From NCBI GenBank assembly GCA_022822905.1, contig JAJDYE010000029.1:62001-126000 (forward strand): a stretch of 64,000 nt of DNA, in the 5' to 3' direction. The first letter of the stretch is position 1. Each line of letters starts with the position of its first letter. This DNA is from Acidimicrobiia bacterium. GTDB taxonomy: Bacteria > Actinomycetota > Acidimicrobiia > Acidimicrobiales > Bin134. A program made the translations under genes and the position numbers. Shown one piece after another: positions 10,182 through 17,618 of this stretch. Below the pieces are notes generated by a model, which did not search any database, was not told the origin of the DNA, and was given only the letters and a program-made list of their open reading frames with translations.

Positions 10182-10649
10182 ATGACTCCTGAGGATTTGG
10201 TTGAGATCGAGGCCATTCGCCAGCTCAAGGCCCGGTACTTCCGGTTTATGGACCAGAAGCGGTGGGACGAGTGGGAGGACGTGTTCTGCGACGACGTGGT
10301 GATCTCCACTCCCGACGACACCGGTGAGGACTCCGACATCACCGGCAACAAGGCCTTCCGGGTGTACTTGGAGCCCATCTTGGCCCCGATCATCACCACC
10401 CACCATGGCCACATGAGCGAGATAAGCATCAACGGGCCTGACAGCGCCTCTGCTGTGTGGTCGATGGAGGACCACCTGGACTGGCCGCCGGAGAGTGGTG
10501 TGGGGCAGATGTGGGGTACGGGGTGGTACGAGGAGACCTACCGCAAGGGTGAGGATGGTCGGTGGCGGATCGCCACGCTCCGATTGCGTCGCCAGCGGAT
10601 CGCAGTCGAGGGCAACCGGGTGTTCCCGAAAGAGCGGCCTACGGGATAA
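10182..10649 (+). CDS. SnoaL/NTF2-like protein
   Basis: A 155-residue alpha+beta-barrel protein of the SnoaL-like (NTF2 fold) group, beginning TPEDLVEIEAIRQLKARYFRFMD. Such proteins are dehydratases, isomerases or ligand-binding subunits in small-molecule catabolism. The early Tyr (KARYFR), the Asp run (FCDDVVIST) and the central THHGHMSEI are typical pocket positions, but catalytic residues cannot be assigned with confidence. ATG 10182 is chosen over GTG 10173 because it lies 7 nt after TAGCGT, which overlaps the stop codon of the preceding gene and resembles the leaderless -10 boxes of this window. The last 11 bases overlap the convergent thiN gene. Confidence 0.8.
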   Translation: MTPEDLVEIEAIRQLKARYFRFMDQKRWDEWEDVFCDDVVISTPDDTGEDSDITGNKAFRVYLEPILAPIITTHHGHMSEISINGPDSASAVWSMEDHLDWPPESGVGQMWGTGWYEETYRKGEDGRWRIATLRLRRQRIAVEGNRVFPKERPTG

Positions 10650-11283
10650 CGGCCAGAACGACTCCCTCAGACACCGCTATTCCCGGTGAGGGGGTGGTGG
10701 CTTGATTGCTTACACCTCGGCTGGTGAGGGGTTCTAGGACCTCGTCGTTGAGGGACCAGTTGAGGCCGGTGGTGGTTACCCGGGCCGGGCCGCCGAGAGC
10801 GAACAGCGACACAGTGTCTCCCGGCATCACCTCTAGGACGCGGTGGCCGTGGACTACGACGGCTTGGGCGTTGCCTAGCCAGGCTTCTATGTCGACTCCT
10901 GACCATTGGGGGGAGGCCAGCACGTTTAGGTTGCCGATTAGGTGGTCTAGGCGGCCTCCGCCGGCGCCGATGACGATTACCCGGTCGGCGAGGCGGGCGG
11001 CTAGCTCTAGGGCTAGCTCCAGGTCGGTTTGGTCTTTGTCGGGGGGGTGGCGCTCTATGCGGGTTCCGGACTGTTCGGCGGTGATTAGGGCTTCGGGTGA
11101 CACTGAGTCCATATCTCCTATTGCCACAGCCACGGTCAGGCCAGCAGCTACCGCATGGTCAAGACCGTGGTCGGCGGCTACCACCACTGGTTTGGCGGGG
11201 AGACGGGCGATCTCTTCTGGTGTCGGGGGGTCGCCGCCCGCTACCACCACCACGGTGACGCCGGGCTCGGTTGGCGGTGTCAT
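10639..11283 (-). CDS. thiN: Thiamine pyrophosphokinase
   Basis: A 214-residue protein matching the TPK family, which makes thiamine diphosphate from thiamine and ATP. Typical segments are AADHGLDHA, AIGDMDSV (acidic metal site), HPPDKDQTDLELAL (the DKDxTD signature) and GAGGGRLDHLIGN. The upstream in-frame extension to 11364 lacks family character, so the ATG at 11283 is used. That ATG overlaps the stop of the upstream gene (TGATG), indicating translational coupling. It is therefore the third gene of the UGSC selenoprotein operon, a pairing with no obvious reason. Its stop overlaps a convergent gene by 11 bp. Confidence 0.9.
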   Translation of the reverse strand: MTPPTEPGVTVVVVAGGDPPTPEEIARLPAKPVVVAADHGLDHAVAAGLTVAVAIGDMDSVSPEALITAEQSGTRIERHPPDKDQTDLELALELAARLADRVIVIGAGGGRLDHLIGNLNVLASPQWSGVDIEAWLGNAQAVVVHGHRVLEVMPGDTVSLFALGGPARVTTTGLNWSLNDEVLEPLTSRGVSNQATTPSPGIAVSEGVVLAVIP

Positions 11284-12329
11284 CAGAATGGGCGGGTGAT
11301 GGCTCGAGTGGGGCCGAAGTTGTGGAGACCGCCGGCGTGGAGGTTGCCGAGGCCTCCGGCGCACATCACGATCACGTCGGAGGGGTGCTCCACGATGTGG
11401 GCGGTGCCGTCGGGGCTGATGCGGTCGCGCTCAGCGAGCCACTGCTTGTGGGTTTCGGGGAATTGATCGACTTGGTGGCAGGCGTTTTGCCACAGGGCTT
11501 CTTGCACGTCTTCGATGGTGGGGTAGGCCGCGGCCAGCATGTCGGCCCAGGGAGGGGGCACCACCACCATGACCTCGGCCCCCCAGTGGGAGATGTAGGC
11601 GTTGGTACCCACATAGGCCAGCGATTGGCCGATGACCCAGGCCAGTGAGCGGCCGTTGTCGGCGGCGATGTCGGCGATGTCCATGGTGCCGATGGTGCCG
11701 TAGACGGTGACCGCGTCGCCGCTCACCCCCCGGCGCTCGGCCAGCGGCGGCCACGGAGAGCGCTCCTCCCACTCCCCCATCACCAGGCCCACCACCCGGG
11801 CAGGCTGGCCCAGCACGCATTTCGACGTCTCTCCGGCCACCTGGCCGCCGACGTTGCGCATGACGAGGCGGATGGCCCGCCCGATGGCCGGCCCGGCCCC
11901 CGCAGCGCCGCCGAGGCATCCGGCCTGATAAGGCAGGTCCAGCCGGTCGCGGGCCGGGCCATTCACGAATAGACAGGGCACCACGGAACTGGTGGTGGTG
12001 TTGAGTGCGAACAGGTCAAACGGCCGCTCAGCCATGGCCTCCAGCGAGGCCATCATCAGCGGCATGGCCTCGGGAGCAGCCCCGGCCATGCAGGCGTTGA
12101 CGGCCAGTTTCTCCACCGTGCACCAGGCGTTGGCCGGGGGCACCTCCAGCAGCACCGAATCGGCCGAGCGGTCGGCAGCGGCGGTGAATTGGGCCACCCG
12201 ATCCGGTGTGGGCGGGATCAAGGGCAGGCCGTCGCCCCAGCCCTGAGCCGTGGCCCAGACCATGAACTCCGCTGGGTCGTCGGGGGCCTCGACTTGCCCG
12301 TCGGGGATGGCGTCGCAGTCAGGGCGCAT
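11283..12329 (-). CDS. Cys-containing protein of unknown function, partner of the UGSC selenoprotein
   Basis: A 348-residue protein without a domain I can name securely. It starts with an AEFMVWATAQGWGDGLPLIPPT block followed by two close cysteines in PPANAWCTVEKLAVNAC. Further cysteines lie in VVPCLFVNG, YQAGCLGG and SKCVLGQP, and glycine-rich stretches such as CLGGAAGAGPAIG suggest a compact enzyme. No signal peptide or membrane helix is seen. The ATG directly abuts the TAA of the selenoprotein gene (TAAATG), and its own TGA overlaps the thiN start, so all three are coupled. The tight linkage and the many cysteines suggest a redox partner or second subunit of the UGSC protein; this is inference. 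Confidence 0.7.
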   Translation of the reverse strand: MRPDCDAIPDGQVEAPDDPAEFMVWATAQGWGDGLPLIPPTPDRVAQFTAAADRSADSVLLEVPPANAWCTVEKLAVNACMAGAAPEAMPLMMASLEAMAERPFDLFALNTTTSSVVPCLFVNGPARDRLDLPYQAGCLGGAAGAGPAIGRAIRLVMRNVGGQVAGETSKCVLGQPARVVGLVMGEWEERSPWPPLAERRGVSGDAVTVYGTIGTMDIADIAADNGRSLAWVIGQSLAYVGTNAYISHWGAEVMVVVPPPWADMLAAAYPTIEDVQEALWQNACHQVDQFPETHKQWLAERDRISPDGTAHIVEHPSDVIVMCAGGLGNLHAGGLHNFGPTRAITRPF

Positions 12330-12863
12330 TTACAACGCCACTCCTAGCGAGTCCAGCAACGTTGGCCAGAAGTCGCGGGCAATCTGGCGCACCTCCGGTT
12401 CGGGACGGGTGTCCAGCGGATAGGGCAGTACGCACAGCCGCAGGCCGGGTCGCTCCATGTTGCGGGCCATGATCTCGGCCAGCGGCACGAACTCCTCGGT
12501 TACGACGGCGACCGCCGTCTTGCCCTGGGCCGCCACCGCAACTGCGTCGTGGACGGTCCAGGACGTGCAGCTGCCTCAATTGCCCAGGCCGACGATGGCG
12601 ATGTCGACGTCGGTGGCGAAGCCTTCCAACTCTTCGAGCACCGCGTCCTCGAGCTTCACGTCCTGGCGGGACTCCGAGCACCACGGCACCACCTCGGCCC
12701 CGGCCGCCTCCAGCTTGCGGGTCCACTCGTCGGTGGTCCACAGGAACGAGCGCCAGGTGAGGTCGTAGCGGATGCCCACCCGCTTGCCGGTCAGCGGACC
12801 GGCATCGGGGCCCCGATCAGGGTCGATCAGCGGCGGAGCAGCCGTCGGATCCATTACCAACAT
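12330..12863 (-). CDS. UGSC-family selenoprotein with in-frame UGA (selenocysteine 96)
   Basis: Read through a TGA at 12578-12576, one frame of 178 codons runs from ATG 12863 to TAA 12330. Without readthrough it appears as two adjacent in-frame ORFs. The residues at the junction are VGLGN-U-GSCTSW, which is the U-G-S-C motif that names a known selenoprotein family found in marine metagenomes and actinobacteria. The half before U (KRVGIRYDLTWRSF, VDIAIVGLGN) and the half after it (AVAVVTEEFVPLA, LPYPLDTRP) form one alpha/beta protein. A strong hairpin starts one base after the UGA. A TAGTCT hexamer 6 nt before the ATG suggests a leaderless mRNA. UGSC proteins are presumed thiol/selenol redox enzymes; the reaction is unknown. 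The selenocysteine machinery (selA, selB, selD, selC) is not in this window. Confidence 0.88.
12538..12574 (-). promoter_or_regulatory. Bacterial SECIS-like hairpin
   Basis: Starting one base after the UGA, an 8-bp stem (GCAGCUGC with GCAGUUGC, one G-U pair) continues past a 2-nt bulge to GUC/GAC, one C-C mismatch, and UGGA/UCCA closing on loop CCG. If the top A-U pair opens, the loop is ACCGU and contains the GU expected of bacterial SECIS loops. The apical loop lies about 20 nt from the UGA, within the usual range. The pairing was worked out by hand. Confidence 0.75.
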
Positions 12864-12910
12864 GGGAGCAGACTACCGGCCGGTGCCGCAGAGACCGGTG
12901 TGAGTAGTGC

Positions 12911-13720
12911 CTACCGGCCGGTGAACTCGGGCGGACGGCCCTGTTGGCGGGACTCGGCCCACTCTCGGAAGTCGGCTGAGCGCGACGACAGCTCCATGGC
13001 GAAAGCCTCGTCGCCCAGGTGGGCCTCCAGGCTGCGGCCGGAGCCGCGGTGAATGAGCATTTTGGCCAGTCCAACAGCCACAGCGGCCGAGGCAGCGAGC
13101 CGGGAGGCCAGCGCGGCGGCTTTGGCGTCGACATGGTCGGCCGGCACCGCCTGATGGATCAGCCCCCATTCTGCGGCCTCAGCCCCCGACACCTCTTCAC
13201 CCAGCATCAGCATTTGTTTGGCCCGGGCCACACCGGCCAGACGGGGCAACAACCACGACGAGCCGCTATCAGGGGTGATGCCCATGGCGGAGAAAGGGGC
13301 CCGCAGCCGGGCATCGTCGGCGACCACCGCGAAATCCGAAGCCAGCACCAGGCTGAGGCCCAGACCCACCGCCCATCCCCGCACCGCGCACACGATGGGC
13401 ACCTGCACCTCCAGCATCACTGGGATGAGCCGATTCACCAGATAGGGCATGCGCCGGGAGATGCTGCCCGGCCGGGGCCGAGAACCGTCGCCAGCCCGCC
13501 CGGCCAAGTCGAAACCGCTGCAAAAGTTCTCGCCGACCGCGTTGAGTAAAACCGCCCGAATCTCCTCGTCGGCGCTGGCCGCTTCCAAGGTGTCGATCAG
13601 GGCCAAGACGATATCGTCGGTCAGCGAGTTTCGGCGCTGGGGCCGGTCGAGAGTGAGGGTCAACACCGGCGGCGCCGAGACCACGTGCAGCCCGTCGGGC
13701 GGCGTCGGATAGGGCTTCAT
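12911..13720 (-). CDS. Enoyl-CoA hydratase/isomerase family protein (crotonase)
   Basis: A 269-residue crotonase-fold protein. Family blocks are LTLDRPQRRNSL (N-terminal CoA site), NFCSGFDLAG (first oxyanion-hole strand), CAVRGWAVGLGLSLVLASDF (second oxyanion-hole segment) and the ITPDSGSSWLLPRLAG helix. In classical hydratases one glutamate lies in the second segment (GGG/GE region) and one in the later PD-helix. Here the positions are neutral (GWAVGLG, DSGSS), so the reaction may be isomerisation or something else and not hydration. It lies just upstream of the UGSC gene on the same strand, separated by 47 nt. The start at 13720 is plausible but has no strong Shine-Dalgarno sequence. Confidence 0.85.
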   Translation of the reverse strand: MKPYPTPPDGLHVVSAPPVLTLTLDRPQRRNSLTDDIVLALIDTLEAASADEEIRAVLLNAVGENFCSGFDLAGRAGDGSRPRPGSISRRMPYLVNRLIPVMLEVQVPIVCAVRGWAVGLGLSLVLASDFAVVADDARLRAPFSAMGITPDSGSSWLLPRLAGVARAKQMLMLGEEVSGAEAAEWGLIHQAVPADHVDAKAAALASRLAASAAVAVGLAKMLIHRGSGRSLEAHLGDEAFAMELSSRSADFREWAESRQQGRPPEFTGR

Positions 13721-13736
13721 GCCCGGCCCAGGCTAA

Positions 13737-14564
13737 TCAGGATGCTACGAGCTCGGCGGCACCGAATATCACCGAGAACCTCACGCACCAGATCACCACG
13801 GTGGAGTAGCGGCTCAGGTCCACGTCGCGGGGGATCTCGTAGTTCTGCGAGCCCACGTTGCCTTTGAGGTCGCCGAGGTCGATGAAATCGTCGTCGAACT
13901 GGCCGGCGGGAGCGTCCTGGGGCGCGGAGCTCAGATACACGTTCAGGTCGGGGCCGTTGTCGGTTCGGAAGTCCTCGAACCGCAAGAACCGCTGGCCCGT
14001 GCCGTCGCCCAGCACGATGGCGTTGCCCCGAGTGGGGTGGCTGCGGTTGATGAACGGGCCTGACGCCTCCACCCGAATCTGGGGCTGCTCGGGCATGTGG
14101 GGCATTGCCTCTTCCACCTCGACCACGGCGGGCATGTCCTCTTCCTCCATGACCTCGTCCATCTCGGCCTGGAGCTCTTCTGATATCTCGTCCCCCGGCA
14201 TGGCCCCTACCGGTGGACTGTCGTCAGGGCCGGGGGCGGCATCGCCGGCCGCCGACGGGGTGGCGGCTTGGGCCGGCTCATCAGCGGGGGTCGCCGCATT
14301 TGCAGTCGAGGCATCGGTGGAAGTCGGCGCCGCGGCAGTCGTGGCGGGCTCTGGGGCGGGAGTGCCGGCTGCGACGCCGCTGTCGAACACCGGCCCGGCT
14401 TCGTCCACCTCGTCGTCGATGAAGTAGGTCTGGAACGCAAACCAGAAGAACACGGCCCAGATGGCAAAGCCCAGCAAGGCGGCCAATCCCGCTGCAATCA
14501 GCACTTTGGCCCGTATCGACAACGCCTTCAACCATCCCCACAGGAGGGATATCAGCCCTTTCAT
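13737..14564 (-). CDS. Membrane-anchored DM13-domain protein
   Basis: A 275-residue protein with one N-terminal transmembrane helix (VLIAAGLAALLGFAIWAVFFW, about residues 20-40), a long Ala/Pro/Thr and acidic linker (about 55-165), and a C-terminal DM13 domain. The domain shows GPFINRSHPTRGNAIVLGDG, the DFRTDNGPDLNVYLS strand and the terminal VVIWCVRFSVIFGAAEL block with its conserved Cys. DM13 domains are extracytoplasmic and thought to support redox or adhesion functions. The ATG at 14564 is preferred to an upstream TTG (14573); it lies 7 nt after TACATT, a leaderless-type -10. It is divergent from the next crotonase gene. Confidence 0.85.
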   Translation of the reverse strand: MKGLISLLWGWLKALSIRAKVLIAAGLAALLGFAIWAVFFWFAFQTYFIDDEVDEAGPVFDSGVAAGTPAPEPATTAAAPTSTDASTANAATPADEPAQAATPSAAGDAAPGPDDSPPVGAMPGDEISEELQAEMDEVMEEEDMPAVVEVEEAMPHMPEQPQIRVEASGPFINRSHPTRGNAIVLGDGTGQRFLRFEDFRTDNGPDLNVYLSSAPQDAPAGQFDDDFIDLGDLKGNVGSQNYEIPRDVDLSRYSTVVIWCVRFSVIFGAAELVAS

Positions 14565-14658
14565 GCCACCCAATGTATGGGAAGAAGTCCCAAACCGCAG
14601 ATGATTGCGCCTGTCTATCGACGCAGCATCTCTCCGACTACCGCGACAGACTGGCGAG

Positions 14659-15462
14659 ATGGGCTATGAGACGCTGATCGTGGAACGCGAGGGCCGGGTG
14701 GGGTGGCTGATCAACAACCGGCCCGATCAGCTCAACGCCATGAATTCCCAGATGCGCGAGGAGTTCGCCGACGCGTGGCTGGAGCTGGATCGAGACCCGG
14801 AGGTGCGGGTGATCGTCCACACCGGGGAGGGGCGGGCCTTCCAGACCGGCGTGGATGTGATGGAGCTGGCCACCGACGGACAGGGTATGGAGCGCTACCG
14901 GGAGTCGGTGGAGAACTTCGACCTGCACTTCACCTCATGGCACCAGAAAGTGCGCAAGCCGGTGATCACCGCGGTGAACGGCATCTGCTGCGGGGGCGGC
15001 TTCCACTGGGTGGCCGATGCCGACATCGTTATCGCCGCCTCCGACGCCCAGTTCTTCGACCCTCACGTGTCGGTGGGCCAAGTAGTGGCCTTGGAGGCCA
15101 TTGCGCTGTTGAAGAAGATGCCCGCCGAGACTGTTATGCGCATGGCCCTGATGGGGGCGCATGAGCGAATGTGCCCCCAGCGGGCCTACGAGCTGGGCAT
15201 GATCAGCGAGATCGTTGATCCGCCCGAGCGCCTGCGGGAGCGGGCCGGCGAGATAGCCGAAGCCATCGCCCGCAACTCCCCCTCTGCCATGGCCGCCACC
15301 AAAAAAGCCCTGTGGGATGCCATGGAGCACGGCCTCACCGAGGCCAGCAAAACCGGCGCCTTCCACATGACCGGCATCTGGGGCCATCCCGACCAAGTAG
15401 AAGGCCCCGCCGCCTTCGCCGAAAAACGCGAACCCCAATGGGAACCCCTAGACCCTGCTTAG
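14659..15462 (+). CDS. Enoyl-CoA hydratase/isomerase family protein (crotonase)
   Basis: A 267-residue crotonase-fold enzyme. VGWLINNRPDQLNAMNSQM is the N-terminal CoA-binding block. GRAFQTGVDVMEL and AVNGICCGGGFHWVADADIVI are the two oxyanion-hole segments; the second has the classical GGG with two adjacent cysteines before it. FFDPHVSVGQVVALEAIALL replaces the usual P-D/E helix. The C-terminus has the SPSAMAATKKALW helix typical of the family. A TTG start at 14605 exists, but the ATG at 14659 gives the family N-terminus. The substrate is unknown. It differs clearly from the crotonase at 12911-13720, so the two are not a recent duplication. Confidence 0.85.
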   Translation: MGYETLIVEREGRVGWLINNRPDQLNAMNSQMREEFADAWLELDRDPEVRVIVHTGEGRAFQTGVDVMELATDGQGMERYRESVENFDLHFTSWHQKVRKPVITAVNGICCGGGFHWVADADIVIAASDAQFFDPHVSVGQVVALEAIALLKKMPAETVMRMALMGAHERMCPQRAYELGMISEIVDPPERLRERAGEIAEAIARNSPSAMAATKKALWDAMEHGLTEASKTGAFHMTGIWGHPDQVEGPAAFAEKREPQWEPLDPA

Positions 15463-15473
15463 GTTGGATCCTG

Positions 15474-16697
15474 TTACATCACCTTCCACCAGGGGGCGGC
15501 GAGAACGTCGGGGGTGAGCCATTCGAGGGTTGTTCCGGTGTGGAGCAGCAGGCCGGGAGCGGCCCGGTCGGCGTACTCCGACTGGAAAGCCCGCAGGTGG
15601 GCGGCGTGGCTGAGGCGGGGGCGGTCGGCGGTTTTGATCTCGATGGGCAGCAGGCGGTCGGCGGACTCGATCACGAGGTCCACCTCCTCTCCTGTACTGG
15701 TGCGCCAATAGAACACATCGGCCTGCTCGATCCGGGCATCGCGCCAAGCCAGCACGTCGCAGAGCACCAGGTTTTCCAGATGGGCGCCTTGGGGCTCGTC
15801 TGTCTGGGCCAGATGCAGGGCCACCCCGGTATCCCCCCAATACAGCTTGGGAGACTTGACGAGCCGCTTGGTTCGGTTCACTGCGAACGCCGGAAGCCGC
15901 ACCAGCAGGTACGAAGTCTCCAACAAGTTGAGGTACCGGTGAGCTGTGGACTGGGCCAGCGCCACATCCCGGCCCAACTCCACCTGGTTGAGGATCTGTC
16001 CCAGGCGGTGGCAGGCGGCCCGCATCAACCGGCGGAAGTCGGGCAGCGACGATATCGACGAAAGGTCTCGTAGGTCGCGCTCCAGATAGGTTCTGACATA
16101 GCCGTCGAACCAGATGGCCCGCTCTTCAACAGTGTCCAGATGCACCGCAGGCTGCGGGAATCCACCCCGACGACACAAGGCCCGCCAGTCTTCGCTGTGA
16201 TCGGGCCGCGCGGCCACCAATTCCAGCCACTCCTCACCGGGGATACTCAACAGCTCCTCCCAGATACCGCTCTGGCCCAGGCCCATTTGCTCCTGACGGG
16301 TCATCGGCCACAGTGTCAGGTAGCTGGCCCGTCCGGCCAACGACTCGGAGACCTGGCTCATTAGCAGCAGATTGGCCGAACCAGTGAGCAAGAACTGTCC
16401 CGGCTTTCTGTCGCGGTCGATGGCTCGCTTGATCTCGTGGAGCAGTTCGGGCGCACGCTGAACCTCATCGATCGCTGTTGGCTGGTCGCCTCCCACCAAA
16501 GCAGAGGGGTCGCTGTGGGCCATATCGACCACATCGAGGTCGTCAAGGGTGAAATACCGCCGAGTACCCGGAATCAGCTCCTGGGCCAGGGTGCTCTTAC
16601 CCGATTGGCGTGCGCCAGTCACCACCACCGCGGGCATGACATTGAGCCGAGCCGCCAAGCTTGACGTAGCAAGACGGGGTAGGGCAGTTCCGTTCAT
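15474..16697 (-). CDS. AAA-type ATPase with C-terminal DUF4143
   Basis: A 407-residue protein of the widespread ATPase/DUF4143 family. The N-terminal domain has a Walker A in VVTGARQSGKST, then RYFTLDDLD, a Walker B region AIDEVQRAPELL, and sensor LLTGSANLL. The C-terminal domain has the DUF4143 blocks VKSPKLYWGDTGVALHL and VDLVIESADRLLPIEIKTA, the latter resembling a PD-(D/E)xK nuclease core (E, D, E-x-K). Function in the family is poorly known; links to mobile or defence DNA are common. It is convergent with the crotonase gene and has inverted repeats just upstream. A distant paralog lies at 55118-56347. Confidence 0.85.
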   Translation of the reverse strand: MNGTALPRLATSSLAARLNVMPAVVVTGARQSGKSTLAQELIPGTRRYFTLDDLDVVDMAHSDPSALVGGDQPTAIDEVQRAPELLHEIKRAIDRDRKPGQFLLTGSANLLLMSQVSESLAGRASYLTLWPMTRQEQMGLGQSGIWEELLSIPGEEWLELVAARPDHSEDWRALCRRGGFPQPAVHLDTVEERAIWFDGYVRTYLERDLRDLSSISSLPDFRRLMRAACHRLGQILNQVELGRDVALAQSTAHRYLNLLETSYLLVRLPAFAVNRTKRLVKSPKLYWGDTGVALHLAQTDEPQGAHLENLVLCDVLAWRDARIEQADVFYWRTSTGEEVDLVIESADRLLPIEIKTADRPRLSHAAHLRAFQSEYADRAAPGLLLHTGTTLEWLTPDVLAAPWWKVM

Positions 16698-16711
16698 GCG
16701 ATAAATGATAT

Positions 16712-16741
16712 CTATTCAAGTAGTGAATACAATCTATTCAC
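16712..16741 (-). promoter_or_regulatory. Operator-like inverted repeats before the DUF4143 gene
   Basis: A perfect 7-bp inverted repeat, GTGAATA - 5 nt - TATTCAC, lies at 16723-16741. A third half-site (TTGAATA on the minus strand) begins 5 nt further towards the gene, giving three evenly spaced half-sites. The array ends about 15 bp before the ATG at 16697, in a strikingly AT-rich patch. This is the geometry of an autoregulatory operator; the binding protein is unknown. Confidence 0.5.
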
Positions 16742-16794
16742 GAGGAAAATGAAAACATGGAAGGCCCTCTGTGCCCCGCTTAGGATGTGGGCCT

Positions 16795-17592
16795 ATGGGA
16801 ACGATTGTCATCACCGGATCAGCAGGCGGAATCGGCCAAGCCACTAGGGAGCGACTATCCCGAGATGGCCACGAGGTGATCGGGGTGGACATCCGCGACG
16901 CCGAGGTCATTGCCGATCTCTCAACTCCCGAGGGGCGCAACGCGATGATCGGCGCGGTGGCCGCCGCCAGCGGGGGCCGCATTGATGGCCTTGTAGCAGG
17001 CGCGGGGATCACCGGCCCCGATCCCCAGCAGGTGGTGTCGATCAACTACTTCGGGGCGGTGGCCACAGTGGAGGGCCTGCGCCCCCTGCTGGCCCAGGGC
17101 ACCGACTCCTCGGCCATCGCGATCAGCTCCAATTCCAGTACCACGCTGGTCTCCCTACCTGAAGACCTGGTGGAGGCCTGCCTCAACGACGACGAGGAAC
17201 AGGCCCGGGAGCTGGCCGGGGCCGATCCGGGCACGGCCTATGCCACCAGCAAGCTGGCCCTGGCCCGCTGGACCCGCCGCACCGCCATCGGCGCCGACTG
17301 GATCGGATCGGGCATCCGGCTCAACGCGGTGGCCCCCGGCCTCATCGACACCCCGCTTGTGGCCGACAACATCGACAAGATCATGAACCTGGGCGATGTG
17401 TACCCCATCCCCCAGAACCGCCCCGGCCGCCCCGCCGAGGTGGCCAACCTGCTGGCCTTCCTGCTGTCGCCCGACGCCAGCTTTTTCTGCGGCTCGGTGG
17501 TGTTCATGGACGGCGGCAGCGATGCCGCCCTCAACGCCGACGCCTGGCCCACCGCCAACACCACCGCCGACCGCTGGCCTGTCGGCGATTGA
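16795..17592 (+). CDS. Short-chain dehydrogenase/reductase
   Basis: A 265-residue SDR enzyme using NAD(P). The N-terminal TGSAGGIGQATRERL is the cofactor motif and GVDIRDAE ends the second strand with an acidic residue that favours NAD. ISSNSS supplies the active-site Ser, YATSK the catalytic Tyr and Lys, and NAVAPGLIDTPL the post-catalytic strand. The C-terminus ends in the standard SPDASFFCGSVVFMDGG. The ATG at 16795 is preferred to GTG 16771 because the Rossmann strand begins there and a TAGGAT hexamer (16781-16786) sits 8 nt upstream. The substrate is unknown, with similarity to 3-alpha-hydroxysteroid dehydrogenase-type SDRs. Confidence 0.88.
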   Translation: MGTIVITGSAGGIGQATRERLSRDGHEVIGVDIRDAEVIADLSTPEGRNAMIGAVAAASGGRIDGLVAGAGITGPDPQQVVSINYFGAVATVEGLRPLLAQGTDSSAIAISSNSSTTLVSLPEDLVEACLNDDEEQARELAGADPGTAYATSKLALARWTRRTAIGADWIGSGIRLNAVAPGLIDTPLVADNIDKIMNLGDVYPIPQNRPGRPAEVANLLAFLLSPDASFFCGSVVFMDGGSDAALNADAWPTANTTADRWPVGD

Positions 17593-17598
17593 TCGCCG
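17583..17598. terminator. Perfect inverted repeat between convergent genes (possible bidirectional terminator)
   Basis: CGGCGAT-TG-ATCGCCG forms a perfect 7-bp stem across the stop codon of the SDR gene, between convergent SDR and glnS. No proper U-run follows on either strand, so terminator activity is uncertain. Confidence 0.3.
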
Positions 17599-17618
17599 CC
17601 CTTTCGGACCTCAACCCC

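Noticed and set aside
12573-12578. Frameshift or nonsense pseudogene explanation for the split UGSC gene
   Set aside because: Both halves stay in one frame, the residues around the UGA form the known UGSC motif, and a SECIS-like hairpin follows.
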